A DNA stretch of 45,314 nucleotides from Bacteroidaceae bacterium (lineage in GTDB: Bacteria; Bacteroidota; Bacteroidia; Bacteroidales; Bacteroidaceae), in contig JAFRTJ010000021.1 in the NCBI GenBank assembly GCA_017427185.1, positions 1 through 45,314 of the forward strand. The letters are read 5' to 3'. The notes below the pieces were generated by a model. That model was not told the origin of the DNA. It worked only from the letters and a program-made list of their open reading frames with translations, and did no database searches. Shown one piece after another: positions 45,012-45,314 of the stretch. The translations under genes and the position numbers were made by a program. Within the stretch, counting starts at the first letter, position 1, and each line of letters opens with the position of its first letter.

Positions 45012-45314
45012 ATGGGAAGACAAAAATTCAGTCGCTCATTGAAGCGCAGTATTTGCATCGAGTACATGCAAAGTGGCAAATCACGGAAGGAAATAGCCAT
45101 GAAATATAACCTTCCGAACGTAGGAACACTGTCAGGATGGATACAATCTTGCCTGAGTCCATTGGAAATTCATGAAAAATGTGCATCTTTGCAGCCAGTA
45201 ACGGTTCAAAAGGACACAGATATGGCAAGGGAAAGACAGGAAGAGCCAATGGACGTCGCTGCCATGTCGTCGCTCATCGAGGCTCAGCGCAAGCAGATTG
45301 ATAGGTTGGAAAAG
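45012..45314 (+). CDS. Transposase subunit A-like HTH protein (partial, runs off the window)
   Basis: 101 codons without a stop, from ATG at 45012 to the edge. N-terminal HTH of the transposase OrfA type: MGRQKFSRSLKRSICIEYM, SGKSRKEIAMKYNLP, GTLSGWIQ. A start of a coiled coil follows (SSLIEAQRKQIDRLEK), as in IS3-type OrfA proteins. The C-terminal end and OrfB are outside the window. Confidence 0.7.
   Translation, partial: MGRQKFSRSLKRSICIEYMQSGKSRKEIAMKYNLPNVGTLSGWIQSCLSPLEIHEKCASLQPVTVQKDTDMARERQEEPMDVAAMSSLIEAQRKQIDRLEK

Noticed and set aside
1..45314. tRNA or rRNA genes and CRISPR arrays
   Set aside because: No T-arm-like GGTTCGA sequences in a foldable context, no rRNA signature and no regularly spaced repeats with unique spacers were found by eye. 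The only regular repeats are the 585 bp modules and the hexamers.

Overview
The window looks like chromosome of a Bacteroidales bacterium close to Prevotella (Prevotellaceae). The reasons are BspA-type leucine-rich-repeat and GLUG surface proteins, short 'LSGRRLE..TKGIYI..GKKVLVK'-type C-terminal tails, a DUF2723/TMEM260-type O-mannosyltransferase, an S9B dipeptidyl peptidase IV, and promoters of the Bacteroidetes type (-33 TTTG, 19-21 bp, -7 TANNTTTG). No tRNA, rRNA or CRISPR array was seen.

Region 1 (about 1-20.2 kb, accessory, all genes leftward) is a cluster of large secreted proteins with gene decay between them. It holds a BspA fragment; a multi-module protein with an exact 3 x 585 bp internal tandem repeat; a truncated gene next to a 114 bp imperfect palindrome; a BspA-LRR/serpin fusion; a full and a truncated copy of one small secreted family; a 775-residue BspA protein; a mini secreted protein with a textbook promoter; a lipoprotein-TPR-TM-coiled-coil-HTH regulator broken by a frameshift; and a GLUG-repeat giant with an in-frame TAG in its signal peptide. 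Five of these share a C-terminal tail typical of type IX-like secretion or anchoring. Degenerate hexamer arrays (GTCATC/GTCAAC/GTTATC) sit at gene borders here.

Region 2 (20.3-41.9 kb, core genome, leftward) has four transcription units: DUF2723 O-mannosyltransferase/polysaccharide deacetylase/queG; cysE/RlmL-like methyltransferase/DPP IV/purD/membrane protein; a C26-M19 fusion/glutaminyl cyclase/sufE/dus/U32 peptidase/phytase-esterase-like protein, followed on its upstream side by an Lrp/AsnC regulator; and three FKBP-type prolyl isomerases in a row with a clear intrinsic terminator.

Region 3 (42.0-45.3 kb, rightward) has a zinc-less CobB-type sirtuin, a TGS-uridine-kinase-like protein, a Fur-family regulator, and the start of an insertion sequence that runs off the right edge.

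The functions connect around the cell envelope. Several secreted proteins here have Ala-Gln at the predicted signal-peptidase cut, so they should be substrates of the glutaminyl cyclase encoded in the same window. The FKBPs and the O-mannosyltransferase would fold and glycosylate exported proteins, and the serpin and BspA proteins are the exported cargo. The most notable observations are the serpin fusion with an intact inhibitory hinge, the amber codon in the GLUG protein's signal peptide, the frameshifted regulator and the exact tandem repeat.
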